From NCBI RefSeq assembly GCF_006517255.1, contig NZ_CP041185.1, forward strand, positions 4,526,001 through 4,590,000: a stretch of 64,000 nt of DNA, written 5' to 3'. The notes under the pieces were generated by a model. That model saw nothing but the letters and a program-made list of their open reading frames with translations, made no database searches and was not told where the DNA came from. The position numbers and the translations under genes were made by a program. Positions 50,701 to 60,126 of this stretch are shown one piece after another; the first letter of the stretch is position 1, and each line of letters opens with the position of its first letter. This stretch comes from Janthinobacterium tructae. GTDB taxonomy: Bacteria; Pseudomonadota; Gammaproteobacteria; Burkholderiales; Burkholderiaceae_D.

Positions 50701-53700
50701 GCAGTTTTCGCATGCCATGCTGACCCTCGTCTTCCTGCCGTACGAGGCGTGGATCAGCCTCGATGCCATCGCCCGCACCCTGTGGCGTCTGGGCGTGTCG
50801 CACAAGCATTTGCTCGACTGGCGTGCCTCGAACCTGCATACGTCTTCCGGCTCGCAGGCAGACAGCTGGCGCGCCATGTGGTGCTCGCCCGCGCTGGCGC
50901 TGGCCACCTTTGCCGCCTTGCTGCACTGGCGCCCGGCAGCGTTGCCGGCCGCCGCCGTGGTGCTGCTGTTATGGCTGGCCGCACCCGCCATCGCCTGGTG
51001 GATCAGCCGCCCCATCGAACGGGCCGTGGCGCGCCTGTCGGCCGAGCAGGGGCGTTTCCTGCATGGCGTGGCGCGCAAGACCTGGGCCTATTTCGAGACC
51101 TTCGTCGGACCGGACGACCACTGGCTGCCGCCCGATAACATGCAGGAGCATCCGAACCTGGTGGTGGCGCACCGCACCTCGCCGACGAATATCGGCCTGG
51201 CCCTGCTGGCCAACCTGACGGCCTACGATTTCGGCTATGTCACCATGGGCCAGTTGATCGAGCGCAGCCGCGCCACCTTGCACAGCATGGGGGAACTGGA
51301 GCGCTTCCAGGGGCATTTCTACAACTGGTACGACACGCAAACGCTCAAGGCGCTGCAGCCCATGTATATCTCGACGGTCGACAGCGGCAATCTGGCCGGC
51401 CATCTGCTGACCTTGCAGCCCGGCCTGGTGGAACTGTACGACGCTCCCATCATGGGGCCACAGATCGTGGACGGCATCCGCACGACGGCGCAGGTACTGC
51501 AGGAATTCATTGCCGCGGAAGGCGAAGACAAGGCGGTGCGCGCATCGCTGGCGTTGCTGCAGATGCCGGCCGCGCCAGCCAGCCTGCCCGAATGGCATGC
51601 CTACCTGAGTGCCGCGAATGGTGCGGCCGACGCGCTGCTGTCGCTGACTCTGCAAAGCGACGATAGCGAGCTGGCCATGTGGAGCGGCGCGCTGGCGCGC
51701 CAGTGCCGCGCGGCGCTGGCCGAGTTGCTGCAACTGGCGCCGTGGGCGGCACAGGCGGGCCTCGATGCGGCGTGGCTGCGCGTGCCGACCCTGCGCGAAC
51801 TGGCCAATCTGGAGACGCCGGAAGGCTTGCCTTCCGAGCTGGCTGCATGGCTGGCGCAAGGCCGCGAACAGGCGGGCCGTCACATGCGCGACATCGCCCA
51901 CGCGGCGGGCCAGGCGCGCGACTTCGCGCAGATCGAATACGCGTTTCTGTACAACCCGTCGACCAAACTGCTGGCCATCGGCTACAACGTCAGCGAGCGG
52001 CGCCTCGACCCCAGCTATTACGATTTATTGGCTTCCGAAGTGCGCCTGGCCAGCTTCATCGCCATCGCGCAGGGCCAGCTGCCGCAGGAGCACTGGTTCG
52101 CGCTGGGCCGCCAGTTGTGCATGGTGGCGGGTCAGCCCGTGCTGCTGTCGTGGAGCGGCTCGATGTTCGAGTATCTGATGCCGCTGCTGGTGATGCCGAA
52201 CTATCCGAACACCTTGCTTGACCAGACCTACCACTCCGTCATCGAGGCGCAGATCGACTATGGCCGCCAGCGCGACGTGCCGTGGGGGATTTCCGAATCC
52301 GGCTACAACACGGTCGACGCCAGCCTGAATTACCAGTACCGCGCCTTTGGCGTGCCGGGGCTGGGCCTGAAGCGGGGCCTGGCCGACGACCTGGTGGTGG
52401 CGCCATACGCCAGCATGATGGGTTTGATGGTGCAGCCGGAAGCGTCGTGCCAGAACCTGCAGCGCATGCAGGCGGCCGGCTACATGGGCCGCTACGGCTT
52501 CTTTGAAGCCATCGATTTCACCACCGCGCGCCTGCCGCGCGGACAGGTCAGCGCCGTCATCCGCTCGTTCATGGTGCACCACCAGGGCATGGGTTTCCTG
52601 GCTCTCAGCTACCTGTTGCACGACCGCCCGATGCAGCGCCGTTTCGAGTCCGATCCGCTGCTGCAATCGGCCTTGCTGGTGCTGCAGGAGCGTACGCCGC
52701 AAGCGGGCGCGTTTTATTCGAACACGGCCGAACTGGCGGTGCTGCGCAGCGGCGCGTCCGAGCAGGCCATGCCGATGCGCATCCTCACCCAGGCCAACAG
52801 CGCCGTGCCCGAAACGCAGTTGCTGTCGAATGGCCGCTACCACGTCATGGTGAGCAATGCGGGCGGCAGCTACAGCCGCTGGAAAGACTTGTCCGTGACG
52901 CGCTGGCGCGAGGACAGTACGCGCGATAACTGGGGCAATTTCTGTTATTTGCGCGACCTCGACGACGGTGCCGTCTGGTCCACCATGTATCAGCCGACCC
53001 TGGTCGAACCGAAGAAGTACGAAGTGATTTTCTCCGAGGGGCGCGCGGAATTTCGCCGTGCCGACCATGGCCTCGACCTGTACACGGAAATCGTCGTCTC
53101 GCCCGAGGACGACATCGAAATCCGCCGCACGCGCATCAGCAACAATTCGAACCGCCAGCGGCGCATCGAGATCACCAGTTTTGCCGAAGTGGTGATGGCG
53201 CCGGCGGCGGCCGATGCGGCGCATCCCGCGTTCAGCAAGCTGTTCGTGCAGACGGAAATCCTGGCGCATGAAAATGCGATTTTATGCACGCGCCGGCCCC
53301 GCTCGAAAGACGAGCAGATGCCGTGGCTGCTGCATGTGATGACGGTGCACGATATCGAACACTATGCCGTGTCGTTCGAGACGGACCGCGCGCGCTTCAT
53401 CGGCCGCGGCAACACGGCGCAGCTGCCGCTGGCGTTGCAGGAGAGTGGTCCGCTGAGTGGCGGCCACGGTTCCGTGCTCGACCCCATCGTGGCCATCCGT
53501 TACGTGATCACGCTCGAACCGGACCAGGCGGTCACGGTCGACAGCGTGACCGGCATGGTGGAACAGCGCGAGGCGGCGCTGCACCTGATCGACAAATACC
53601 AGGATCGCCACCTGGCCGACCGCGTGTTCGAACTGGCCTGGACGCACAGCCAGGTGGTGCTGCGTCAGTTGAATGCCAGCGAAGCGGACGCGCAGTTGTA

Positions 53701-56629
53701 TGCACGCCTGGCCAATGCCGTGATCTACCCGAATGCGACCCTGCGTGCCGAGGCCGGCATCCTGATCAAGAACCAGCGTGGCCAGTCCGGCCTGTGGGCG
53801 TATGCCATTTCCGGCGACTTGCCCATCGTGCTGCTGCAGATACGCGACGTGGCCAATATCGAACTGGCGCGCCAGATGGTGCAGGCGCATGCCTACTGGC
53901 GCCTGAAAGGATTGATAGTCGATCTGGTGATCTGGTACGAGGACCAGTCGGGCTACCGCCAGCTGCTGCACGACCAGATCATGGGCTTGATCGCCTCGGG
54001 CATCGATGCGCAGGCGATCGACCGCCCTGGCGGCATTTTCGTGCGCCTGGCCGAGCAAATTGCCAACGAAGACCGCATCTTGCTGCAATCGGTGGCGCGC
54101 GCCATTATCAGTGACCTGCGCGGCACCCTGGCCGAACAGGTCAAGCGCCCGCCCAGCCCCGTGCTGCGCATGCCGCCGCTGCTGCAGGATTCTGCCCGCG
54201 AACAGGGCGGCGTGCCGTACCAGGCGCCAAAGCGCGCGCTGATCCTGGAAAATGGCCTCGGTGGTTTTACGCCCGACGGGCGCGAATACGTGATCACCAC
54301 GGGCGAAGGCACACAGACGCCGGCGCCCTGGTCGAACGTGCTGGCCAATGCGCAATTCGGCACGGTGGTGTCGGAAGGCGGCCAGGCGTATACGTGGAGC
54401 GAGAATGCGCATGAATTCCGCCTCACGCCATGGCAGAACGACCCTGTCTCCGACCTGTCCGGCGAAGCGTTTTATGTGCGCGACGAGCAAACCGGCCAGT
54501 TCTGGTCGCCGTCGGCCCTGCCGGCGCGCGGCAGCGGCGACTACGTGACGCGCCACGGCTTTGGCTACAGCATTTTTGAACACAGCGAGGGCGGTATCGC
54601 CACCGAACTGTGCACCTATGTGGCGCTCGACGCGGCCGTCAAATACGCCGTCATCAAGGTGCGCAACGACAGCGGCGTGCCGCGCCGCCTGTCCGTCACA
54701 GGCTACGTGGAATGGGTGATGGGCGACCTGCGCGCCAAGTCCTGCATGCACGTCGCGACCGAGGTCGACACCATCAGCGGCGCGCTGTTTGCGCGCAATA
54801 ACTACAACACGGAGTTTTCAGGCCGTGTCGGCTTTTTCAATACCGACGCCAGCATCCGCTCCATCACCTGCGACCGCAATGAATTCATCGGCCGTAACGG
54901 CAGTCTCGCGCAGCCGGCGGCGCTGCGGCGCGTGCGCCTGTCCGGCAAGGCGGGTACGGGGCTGGACCCGTGCGCAGCGATCCAGGTGCCGTTTGAACTG
55001 CAGCCGGGGCAGGAGCGCGAAATCGTCTTCATCCTCGGCGTGGGCGGGCGCCGCAACGCCGACGCCAGCACCATGGTGCAGCGCCATGCGGGCAAGGACG
55101 CGGCCCGCATGGCGCTCGACGCGGTGCGCGCGCACTGGGAGAGCACGCTGGGCGCCGTGCGCATCGAAACGCCCGATCCATCGCTGGACGTGATCGCCAA
55201 TGGCTGGCTGATGTACCAGACCATCGCCTGCCGTTTGTGGGCGCGCAGCGGCTATTACCAGTCGGGCGGCGCGTATGGCTTCCGCGACCAGTTGCAAGAT
55301 GCGATGGCCATGATCCACACGGCGCCGCAACTGCTGCGCGGCCATTTGCTGCTGTGCGCGGCGCACCAGTTTGTCGAAGGCGACGTACAGCATTGGTGGC
55401 ATCCGCCGTCGGACCGGGGCGTGCGCACGAACTGCTCCGATGATTACCTGTGGCTGCCGCTGGCCGCCTGCCGCTATGTGATTGCCACGGGCGACGTCAA
55501 CGTGCTGTCCGAAGTGGCGCCCTTCATCGAGGGACGCGCCGTCAAGCCGGAAGAGGATTCCTATTACGACTTGCCCGTGCGCTCAGGCGAGTCCGCCGAC
55601 CTGTACGAGCACTGCGTGCGTGCCATCCGCCACGGCTTGCGCCTGGGCGTGCACGGCTTGCCCCTGATGGGCTCCTGCGACTGGAATGACGGCATGGACA
55701 AGGTGGGCGAACACGGCAAAGGCGAGAGCGTGTGGCTGGCCTTCTTCCTGTATGAAGTGCTGCAGCGCTTTGCCGAGGTGGCCGTGCTGCGCGGCGATGC
55801 GGCGTTCGCCCAGTTCTGCCGCGACGAAGCCGTGAAACTGGCGGCCAATGTCGAGGAACATGCATGGGATGGCGAGTGGTACCGGCGTGCCTACTTCGAC
55901 GACGGCACGCCTTTGGGATCGCATACGAACGAGGAATGCCAGATCGATTCGATTTCGCAAAGCTGGGGCGTGCTGTCGGGCGCGGCCAACAAGGAGCGCG
56001 TGGCCGGCGCCATGCGCCAGGTCGATGCGCGCCTGGTGCGCCGAGATTCCGGCGTGATCCAGCTGCTCGATCCGCCGTTCGACAAATCCGATCTCAATCC
56101 CGGCTACATCCGCGGCTATGTGCCGGGTGTGCGCGAGAACGGCGGTCAGTACACGCATGCGGCCATCTGGACGGCGATGGCGTTTGCCCGCATGGGCGAT
56201 GGCGAAAAGGCGTGGGAACTGCTGCGCATGATCAATCCCGTACGCCATGGCGTGGATGCGCAGGCGGTGCAACGCTACAAGGTCGAGCCGTATGTGGTGA
56301 CGGCCGACGTGTATGCCGTGGCGCCGCATGTGGGGCGCGGCGGCTGGAGCTGGTACACGGGATCGTCGGGCTGGCTGTACCGGCTGATTGTCGAATCCCT
56401 GCTCGGCTTGACGCGCGAAGCGAACGTGCTGCGCCTGCTGCCGACCATGCCGGCCGAATGGGACAGCTTCAAGCTGCATTACCGCTTCGGTGCCAGCAGC
56501 TATGCCATCACGGTGGAAAAGGCACAGGGGCGGCCCGCAGGACTGTCGCTCGATGGCGTGGCGCAGGAGGGCAACAGCATCGCCCTGCGCGACGAGGGCC
56601 GCGAGTATGCGGTGCTATTGCTGGTGTAG
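47765..56629 (+). CDS. ndvB: Cyclic beta-1,2-glucan synthase (NdvB/ChvB type)
   Basis: Up to 2954 residues, the usual size. Inner-membrane, multidomain. An N-terminal region (EWLLDNFYLIEEQIRTTRRHLPKNYSKELP near residue 165) is followed by membrane helices near 480-545. The GT84 glycosyltransferase has TLDTDTQLPRDA near 720 and RRQRWIRGDWQ near 868. More helices lie at about 912-1082. A glycoamylase-like domain is near 1465-1650 (MFEYLMPLLVMPNYPNTLLD). The C-terminal half has two carbohydrate-binding/GH94 modules ending in a GH94 phosphorylase domain (NCSDDYLWLP, with the acid Asp, near 2560), which sets ring size. The start is uncertain: 47765 is TTG without a clear ribosome site, and TTG 47939 is an alternative. 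No ndvA exporter lies nearby. The product is an osmoregulated periplasmic glucan. Confidence 0.93.
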   Translation: MRAVRTYDEVQKISLHPEIHRNAPALRFPFSPVSDRVLPDLASVTVAAGCLRAPSEAKLKEYTAVVTQQIKEQISKFKEIFRDHPLAPDSFDAARDDALPLRSELFSAMQMAAHGKHVAAGHAVGKHHGRDRLLARLADNAALITATVNELTATVKSGRQVTPASEWLLDNFYLIEEQIRTTRRHLPKNYSKELPRLTSGVDAGCPRVYKIALEIISHGDGRVDLENLCHFVEAYQDVATLTLGELWAVPIMLRLALIENLRRVAARVADDRMQRDLANTWADQMMDIAERNPSGLILLVADMARSNPPMTSAFVAELSRRLQGQSSSLTLALSWLTHKLAESGLTIEQQIQSEIGQQAADQVSIANSIGSLRFLGTMDWQEFVETMSVVEQTLRLDPAGTYGLMDFATRDSYRHAIERIARRSARSEVDVAEMVVQLAHTHGNGNDARRGHIGFYLVGRGVLVLEKQAGAKLPFIEALQQTARAAPLAVYLGAISFLTLATSALLLERAVRHGVQGWPLAALGVLALLGSSQLAVAVVNWLATLMTSPHPLPRMDYQAGIPSDGRGIVVVPTLIYSEDNVAALCEALEVRYLANRDPNLRFCLLTDFVDASAQTMPGDEALLRQAQDTIRGLNDKYRVEGSELKDNGEPADPDELGQVAPFLLLHRPRLWNSQQNAWMGQERKRGKLSDLHAFLRGGARDKFSLVEGELRGLRTIRYVITLDTDTQLPRDAAREFIATMMHPLNRPVLDAAGTRVVAGYGILQPRVAVALPSANASRYELLCGGEPGIDPYTRTVSDLYQDVFYEGSFIGKGIYDLDMFERVLGQRLPDNKILSHDLLEGCYLRAGLLSDSQLYEEYPARYDADVSRRQRWIRGDWQLIGWLLGRVPGRAGKRERNPLSMLSRWKLFDNLRRSIVAPATTVSLLLVWGFLPHVVFWSVAVLAIIFLPPVFSALYDLLRKPRDTLWRQHLTAFERRCGVQFSHAMLTLVFLPYEAWISLDAIARTLWRLGVSHKHLLDWRASNLHTSSGSQADSWRAMWCSPALALATFAALLHWRPAALPAAAVVLLLWLAAPAIAWWISRPIERAVARLSAEQGRFLHGVARKTWAYFETFVGPDDHWLPPDNMQEHPNLVVAHRTSPTNIGLALLANLTAYDFGYVTMGQLIERSRATLHSMGELERFQGHFYNWYDTQTLKALQPMYISTVDSGNLAGHLLTLQPGLVELYDAPIMGPQIVDGIRTTAQVLQEFIAAEGEDKAVRASLALLQMPAAPASLPEWHAYLSAANGAADALLSLTLQSDDSELAMWSGALARQCRAALAELLQLAPWAAQAGLDAAWLRVPTLRELANLETPEGLPSELAAWLAQGREQAGRHMRDIAHAAGQARDFAQIEYAFLYNPSTKLLAIGYNVSERRLDPSYYDLLASEVRLASFIAIAQGQLPQEHWFALGRQLCMVAGQPVLLSWSGSMFEYLMPLLVMPNYPNTLLDQTYHSVIEAQIDYGRQRDVPWGISESGYNTVDASLNYQYRAFGVPGLGLKRGLADDLVVAPYASMMGLMVQPEASCQNLQRMQAAGYMGRYGFFEAIDFTTARLPRGQVSAVIRSFMVHHQGMGFLALSYLLHDRPMQRRFESDPLLQSALLVLQERTPQAGAFYSNTAELAVLRSGASEQAMPMRILTQANSAVPETQLLSNGRYHVMVSNAGGSYSRWKDLSVTRWREDSTRDNWGNFCYLRDLDDGAVWSTMYQPTLVEPKKYEVIFSEGRAEFRRADHGLDLYTEIVVSPEDDIEIRRTRISNNSNRQRRIEITSFAEVVMAPAAADAAHPAFSKLFVQTEILAHENAILCTRRPRSKDEQMPWLLHVMTVHDIEHYAVSFETDRARFIGRGNTAQLPLALQESGPLSGGHGSVLDPIVAIRYVITLEPDQAVTVDSVTGMVEQREAALHLIDKYQDRHLADRVFELAWTHSQVVLRQLNASEADAQLYARLANAVIYPNATLRAEAGILIKNQRGQSGLWAYAISGDLPIVLLQIRDVANIELARQMVQAHAYWRLKGLIVDLVIWYEDQSGYRQLLHDQIMGLIASGIDAQAIDRPGGIFVRLAEQIANEDRILLQSVARAIISDLRGTLAEQVKRPPSPVLRMPPLLQDSAREQGGVPYQAPKRALILENGLGGFTPDGREYVITTGEGTQTPAPWSNVLANAQFGTVVSEGGQAYTWSENAHEFRLTPWQNDPVSDLSGEAFYVRDEQTGQFWSPSALPARGSGDYVTRHGFGYSIFEHSEGGIATELCTYVALDAAVKYAVIKVRNDSGVPRRLSVTGYVEWVMGDLRAKSCMHVATEVDTISGALFARNNYNTEFSGRVGFFNTDASIRSITCDRNEFIGRNGSLAQPAALRRVRLSGKAGTGLDPCAAIQVPFELQPGQEREIVFILGVGGRRNADASTMVQRHAGKDAARMALDAVRAHWESTLGAVRIETPDPSLDVIANGWLMYQTIACRLWARSGYYQSGGAYGFRDQLQDAMAMIHTAPQLLRGHLLLCAAHQFVEGDVQHWWHPPSDRGVRTNCSDDYLWLPLAACRYVIATGDVNVLSEVAPFIEGRAVKPEEDSYYDLPVRSGESADLYEHCVRAIRHGLRLGVHGLPLMGSCDWNDGMDKVGEHGKGESVWLAFFLYEVLQRFAEVAVLRGDAAFAQFCRDEAVKLAANVEEHAWDGEWYRRAYFDDGTPLGSHTNEECQIDSISQSWGVLSGAANKERVAGAMRQVDARLVRRDSGVIQLLDPPFDKSDLNPGYIRGYVPGVRENGGQYTHAAIWTAMAFARMGDGEKAWELLRMINPVRHGVDAQAVQRYKVEPYVVTADVYAVAPHVGRGGWSWYTGSSGWLYRLIVESLLGLTREANVLRLLPTMPAEWDSFKLHYRFGASSYAITVEKAQGRPAGLSLDGVAQEGNSIALRDEGREYAVLLLV

Positions 56630-56702
56630 TCTTGCCCATGTCTCTGGAAAGCGCGCTGACCGTTCAGGATCAGCGCGCCGGTATGCATGTTGCCGACATT
56701 GG

Positions 56703-57278
56703 TCAGAAGCCCAGGGCCGCGCCCGCACCCAGCAGGGTCGCCACGCCCAACGCGGCAAAGACCAGCGCCGCGATGCCGTGTACCAGTCGCAGTGACACGC
56801 GGTTGGCGATCTTGTCGCCCAGGTACACGGCCGGCACGTTGGCCAGCATCATGCCGAAGGTGGTGCCCAGCACGACGGAAACAATGTCGTGGTAGCGCGC
56901 CGCCAGCGCCACGGTCGCCACCTGCGTTTTATCTCCCATTTCCGCCATGAAGAAGGCGATCAGGGTGGTCAGGAAGACGCCATACTTGGCCAGCTTCGTT
57001 TCGTCTTCATCGAGCTTGTCGGGGATCAGGGTCCAGGCGGCCATCGCCAGGAACGATACGCCAAGTACCCAGCGCAGCACGTCGGGCCCCAGCATGCTGG
57101 TGATCCAGGCGCCGACGGCGGCGGCAAACGCGTGGTTGGCGACGGTGGCGACGAAAATCGCCAGCACGATGGGCAAGGGTTTGCGGAATTTGGCCGCCAG
57201 CAGAAAGGCCAGGAGTTGGGTTTTGTCGCCGATTTCAGCGAGACCGACGATGCCGGTGGAGATGAGGAATGCTTCCAT
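56703..57278 (-). CDS. UPF0016/TMEM165-family manganese exporter (MneA-like)
   Basis: 191 residues from the ATG at 57278. Two inverted copies of the family motif E-x-G-D-K-T: GLAEIGDKTQLLAF near residue 15 and MAEMGDKTQVATVAL near 115, each in a three-helix bundle, giving six or seven membrane helices. Family members export Mn2+ (or exchange Ca2+/Mn2+) across the inner membrane. The function is strongly supported by a yybP-ykoY manganese riboswitch upstream at 57350-57470. No good ribosome site precedes the ATG (CTCTTGCAATCTC), which fits translation control by the leader. Confidence 0.92.
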   Translation of the reverse strand: MEAFLISTGIVGLAEIGDKTQLLAFLLAAKFRKPLPIVLAIFVATVANHAFAAAVGAWITSMLGPDVLRWVLGVSFLAMAAWTLIPDKLDEDETKLAKYGVFLTTLIAFFMAEMGDKTQVATVALAARYHDIVSVVLGTTFGMMLANVPAVYLGDKIANRVSLRLVHGIAALVFAALGVATLLGAGAALGF

Positions 57279-57313
57279 GAGATTGCAAGAGGTACGCGGG
57301 CCGGACGAATTAA

Positions 57314-57363
57314 CCAATGATCCATGGGCGACTCCGGCCCATGCGGCCGCCCTGGATCAATGG
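57314..57363 (-). promoter_or_regulatory. Candidate expression-platform hairpin of the Mn riboswitch
   Basis: On the minus strand CCATTGATCCAGGGCG (57363-57348) pairs with CGCCCATGGATCATTGG (57330-57314) with one mismatch and one bulge. Its 5' arm includes the CCATTGATC that closes the aptamer P1 helix, so aptamer and hairpin exclude each other. There is no clear T-run; control of antitermination or translation is possible. Confidence 0.6.
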
Positions 57364-57470
57364 TCTCGTCAAGTTCTGCAACCACCTGCACCATGGCCTG
57401 CGGGCCAATTATGTTGATACAGGTTCCCGCGGCAGGACCGCAGGACGACTACTCCCCAATGTTCGAGGCG
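57345..57470 (-). ncRNA. yybP-ykoY manganese riboswitch
   Basis: Minus-strand sequence carries the three conserved blocks in order: GGGGAGTAG (57457-57449), ATCAACATA (57419-57411) and GAGACC (57367-57362). P1 forms between GAACATTGG just before the first block and CCATTGATC at the end, with two mismatches. The yybP-ykoY class binds Mn2+ and switches on manganese exporters, and the gene downstream is a UPF0016 exporter, the classical partner. Confidence 0.9.
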
Positions 57471-57614
57471 CATCATACGCCAATGCCCGTGCTGGCGCCA
57501 GTGCTGCCGGGGCATGGCGCTGGCTGGTGTGTGGGACTTCCACAACAATGAGCGATTTGCAAACAGACTCGACTTAGAATGCAGTCTGTCCACGACTCCC
57601 AGATGGAATGCGCC

Positions 57615-60008
57615 ATGCCGGTCCTTGTCCGCTTGCTTGCCTTGTGTTTGACCTTGCTTATCCCCTTGCCCGGCCTGTGCGCCGCCGCGCCCTTCGACGA
57701 CAAGTTCCGCCAGCTGGAAGAATTGCTGCCCACGCCAAATAACTACCGCACGGCGTCCGGCGCGCCGGGCCAGGCCTACTGGCAGCAGCGCGCCGATTAC
57801 GTGATCCGCGCCACCTTGGACGAAGCGCGCCGCGAAATCACGGCCAGTGAGCAGATCACCTATCACAACCGCTCGCCGGACAGCCTCGCGTATCTGTGGC
57901 TGCAACTGGACCAGAATGGCTTGCGCCACGATGCCGACCAGCGCCGCGTATTGAGCGCGCCGTCGCGCCAGGCCTGGCTCAGCGGCACCGAAGAGGAAGC
58001 GCTGAAATTCGAAGACTTGCGCGCCCTCCATGCGGGCCGAGAATTCGACGGCGGCTTCAAGCTCACCGCCGTGAAAGCGGCCAGCGGCAAGCCGCTGCCG
58101 TATGTGGTCAACCAGACCATGCTGCGCATCGATTTGCCGGTGGCGCTGGCGCCCGGCCAGAGCATCAGCTTTGGCATCGACTGGTCCTATCAAATCAATG
58201 ACCAGAAGGTGCTGGTCGAGCGCTCCGGCTATGAATATTTTGAAGACGACAAGAACACGATTTTCCAGATCGCACAGTGGTTTCCGCGCATGGCCGCGTA
58301 TTACGACGCCGTTGGCTGGCAACACAAGCAATTCCTCGGCTCCGGCGAATTCACGCTGGAATTTGGCGACTACGAGCTGTATCTGACGGTGCCGGGCGAC
58401 CATGTGGTGGCCGCCACGGGCGAGCTGCAAAATCCTGCCAGCGTGTTGAGCGCGGTGCAGCGCGAGCGCCTGGCGCGGGCGAAAAACAGCAATACGCCGC
58501 TGCTGGTGATCACGCCCGCCGAAGCGCTGGCGGCGGAAAAGGGCCGCGCGGCGGGGATGAAAACCTGGCACTTCAAGGCGGCCAATGTGCGCGACGTGGC
58601 GTGGGCGTCGAGCCGCAAGTTCATCTGGGATGCGCAGGGGCTCGACAGCGGCGGCAAGCGCGTGATGGCCATGTCCTACTATCCGAATGAGGGCAACCCG
58701 CTGTGGCAGCAGTACAGCACGCGCGCCGTCGTGCACGCGATCGAGCAGTACAACAAGTACAGTTTCGACTATCCGTATCCGAACGCGATTTCCGTCAATG
58801 GCGCCGTGGGCGGCATGGAGTATCCGATGATTGCGTTCAATGGCGGGCGTCCCGTGAAGGACAAGAAGACGGGTGAACTCACGTATTCGAAGACGGCGAA
58901 ATATGACCTGATCGGCGTGATCATCCACGAAGTGGGACACAATTACTTCCCCATGATCGTCAACTCGGACGAGCGCCAGTGGACGTGGATGGACGAAGGC
59001 CTCAATTCCTTCCTGCAGTACCTGGCCGAGCAGGCGTGGGAAGAGCATTTCCCGTCCTGGAATGGCGAGCCGCGCAAGATCGTCGACTACATGCGCAGCC
59101 AGAACCAGGTGCCCATCATGACCAATTCCGAGTCCTTGTTGCAGTTCACGGCGAACGCCTACGACAAGCCGGCCACGGCGCTCAACATCCTGCGCGAAAC
59201 TATTTTAGGGCGCGAGCTGTTCGACTTCGCCTTCAAGCAGTACGCCTTGCGCTGGAAGTTCAAGCGTCCCACGCCGGCCGACTTTTTCCGCACCATGGAA
59301 GACGCTTCCGGCACTGACCTGGACTGGTTCTGGCGCGGCTGGTTCTATACCACCGACGCGGTCGACATCAGCATCGACGGCATCAGCGAATATGGCGTGA
59401 GTACGAAAAATCCGGAGGTCGAAAAAGCGTGGAAGAAGGCGCAGAAGGCCGCGCAGCCGATTTCGATCTCGGACCAGCGCAACCAGGCGCTGCCGAAGAA
59501 GGTGGAGCTGGACCCCGCGCTGAAGGATTTCTATAACCGGCACGATGAATTCACGGTCACCAACAAGGACCGCAACAGCTATGCGGAAGAACAGGAAACG
59601 CTGGAGCCGTGGGAGCGAAAGCTGCTGGAGCAGCGCAACATGGGCAAGCATCTGTACCTGGTCGATTTTTCGAATCTCGGCGGCCTGGTGATGCCGCTGA
59701 TCCTGGAAATTGAACTGAAAAGCGGCAAGAAGATCATCGAGCGCGTGCCGGCCGAAGTGTGGCGCTATGCGCCGCACAAGATCAGCAAGGTCATCGTCAC
59801 CGACGAGCCGATGGTGGGGCTGGTGCAAGACCCGTACTGGGAGACGGCCGACATCGACACCAGCAACAACGCCTGGCCGCGAAAAATCACGCCATCGCGC
59901 CTGGAGTTGTTCAAGCTGGACCGCGACAAGAACAACCTGATGAAGGATTTTAATACGCCGCTGAAGGCACCCGAGGCCAAGGCCGAAGTCCGGCCAGATA
60001 CGAAATAG
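57615..60008 (+). CDS. Secreted M1 family metallopeptidase
   Basis: 797 residues from the ATG at 57615 (GGA 7 bases upstream; in-frame ATGs at 57579 and 57603 are alternatives). Signal peptide MPVLVRLLALCLTLLIPLPGLCAA. The gluzincin site HEVGHN is at 438-443 with E461 in WMDEGLN, the HExxH-x18-E spacing. GAVGGMEYPM replaces the GAMEN exopeptidase motif. A long C-terminal beta/helix region follows. It acts in the periplasm, probably as an aminopeptidase. TAGAAT at 57575-57580 may be its -10. A perfect terminator follows. Confidence 0.88.
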   Translation: MPVLVRLLALCLTLLIPLPGLCAAAPFDDKFRQLEELLPTPNNYRTASGAPGQAYWQQRADYVIRATLDEARREITASEQITYHNRSPDSLAYLWLQLDQNGLRHDADQRRVLSAPSRQAWLSGTEEEALKFEDLRALHAGREFDGGFKLTAVKAASGKPLPYVVNQTMLRIDLPVALAPGQSISFGIDWSYQINDQKVLVERSGYEYFEDDKNTIFQIAQWFPRMAAYYDAVGWQHKQFLGSGEFTLEFGDYELYLTVPGDHVVAATGELQNPASVLSAVQRERLARAKNSNTPLLVITPAEALAAEKGRAAGMKTWHFKAANVRDVAWASSRKFIWDAQGLDSGGKRVMAMSYYPNEGNPLWQQYSTRAVVHAIEQYNKYSFDYPYPNAISVNGAVGGMEYPMIAFNGGRPVKDKKTGELTYSKTAKYDLIGVIIHEVGHNYFPMIVNSDERQWTWMDEGLNSFLQYLAEQAWEEHFPSWNGEPRKIVDYMRSQNQVPIMTNSESLLQFTANAYDKPATALNILRETILGRELFDFAFKQYALRWKFKRPTPADFFRTMEDASGTDLDWFWRGWFYTTDAVDISIDGISEYGVSTKNPEVEKAWKKAQKAAQPISISDQRNQALPKKVELDPALKDFYNRHDEFTVTNKDRNSYAEEQETLEPWERKLLEQRNMGKHLYLVDFSNLGGLVMPLILEIELKSGKKIIERVPAEVWRYAPHKISKVIVTDEPMVGLVQDPYWETADIDTSNNAWPRKITPSRLELFKLDRDKNNLMKDFNTPLKAPEAKAEVRPDTK

Positions 60009-60009
60009 G

Positions 60010-60040
60010 AAAAAAGCGCCGGCCAGCCCGGCGCTTTTTT
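60010..60040 (+). terminator. Rho-independent terminator between the two M1 genes
   Basis: AAAAAAGCGCCGG-CCAGC-CCGGCGCTTTTTT, a 13-bp perfect stem starting 2 bases after the stop codon; T-run 60035-60040. Confidence 0.95.
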
Positions 60041-60126
60041 ATGCCGGCCTGCGCCGGAAGTGCTATTCTGCGCGACGCCCCGGCGCACACGGACCGGGGC
60101 TTTCGCAAATCATTCAAAAGACGACC

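Noticed and set aside
48743-50926. 727-residue open frame antisense to the glucan synthase
   Set aside because: Shadow frame; the plus strand has GT84 motifs in the same stretch.
57579-57614. Upstream ATG starts of the first M1 peptidase
   Set aside because: They add hydrophilic residues before a good signal peptide; 57615 has a better spaced GGA.
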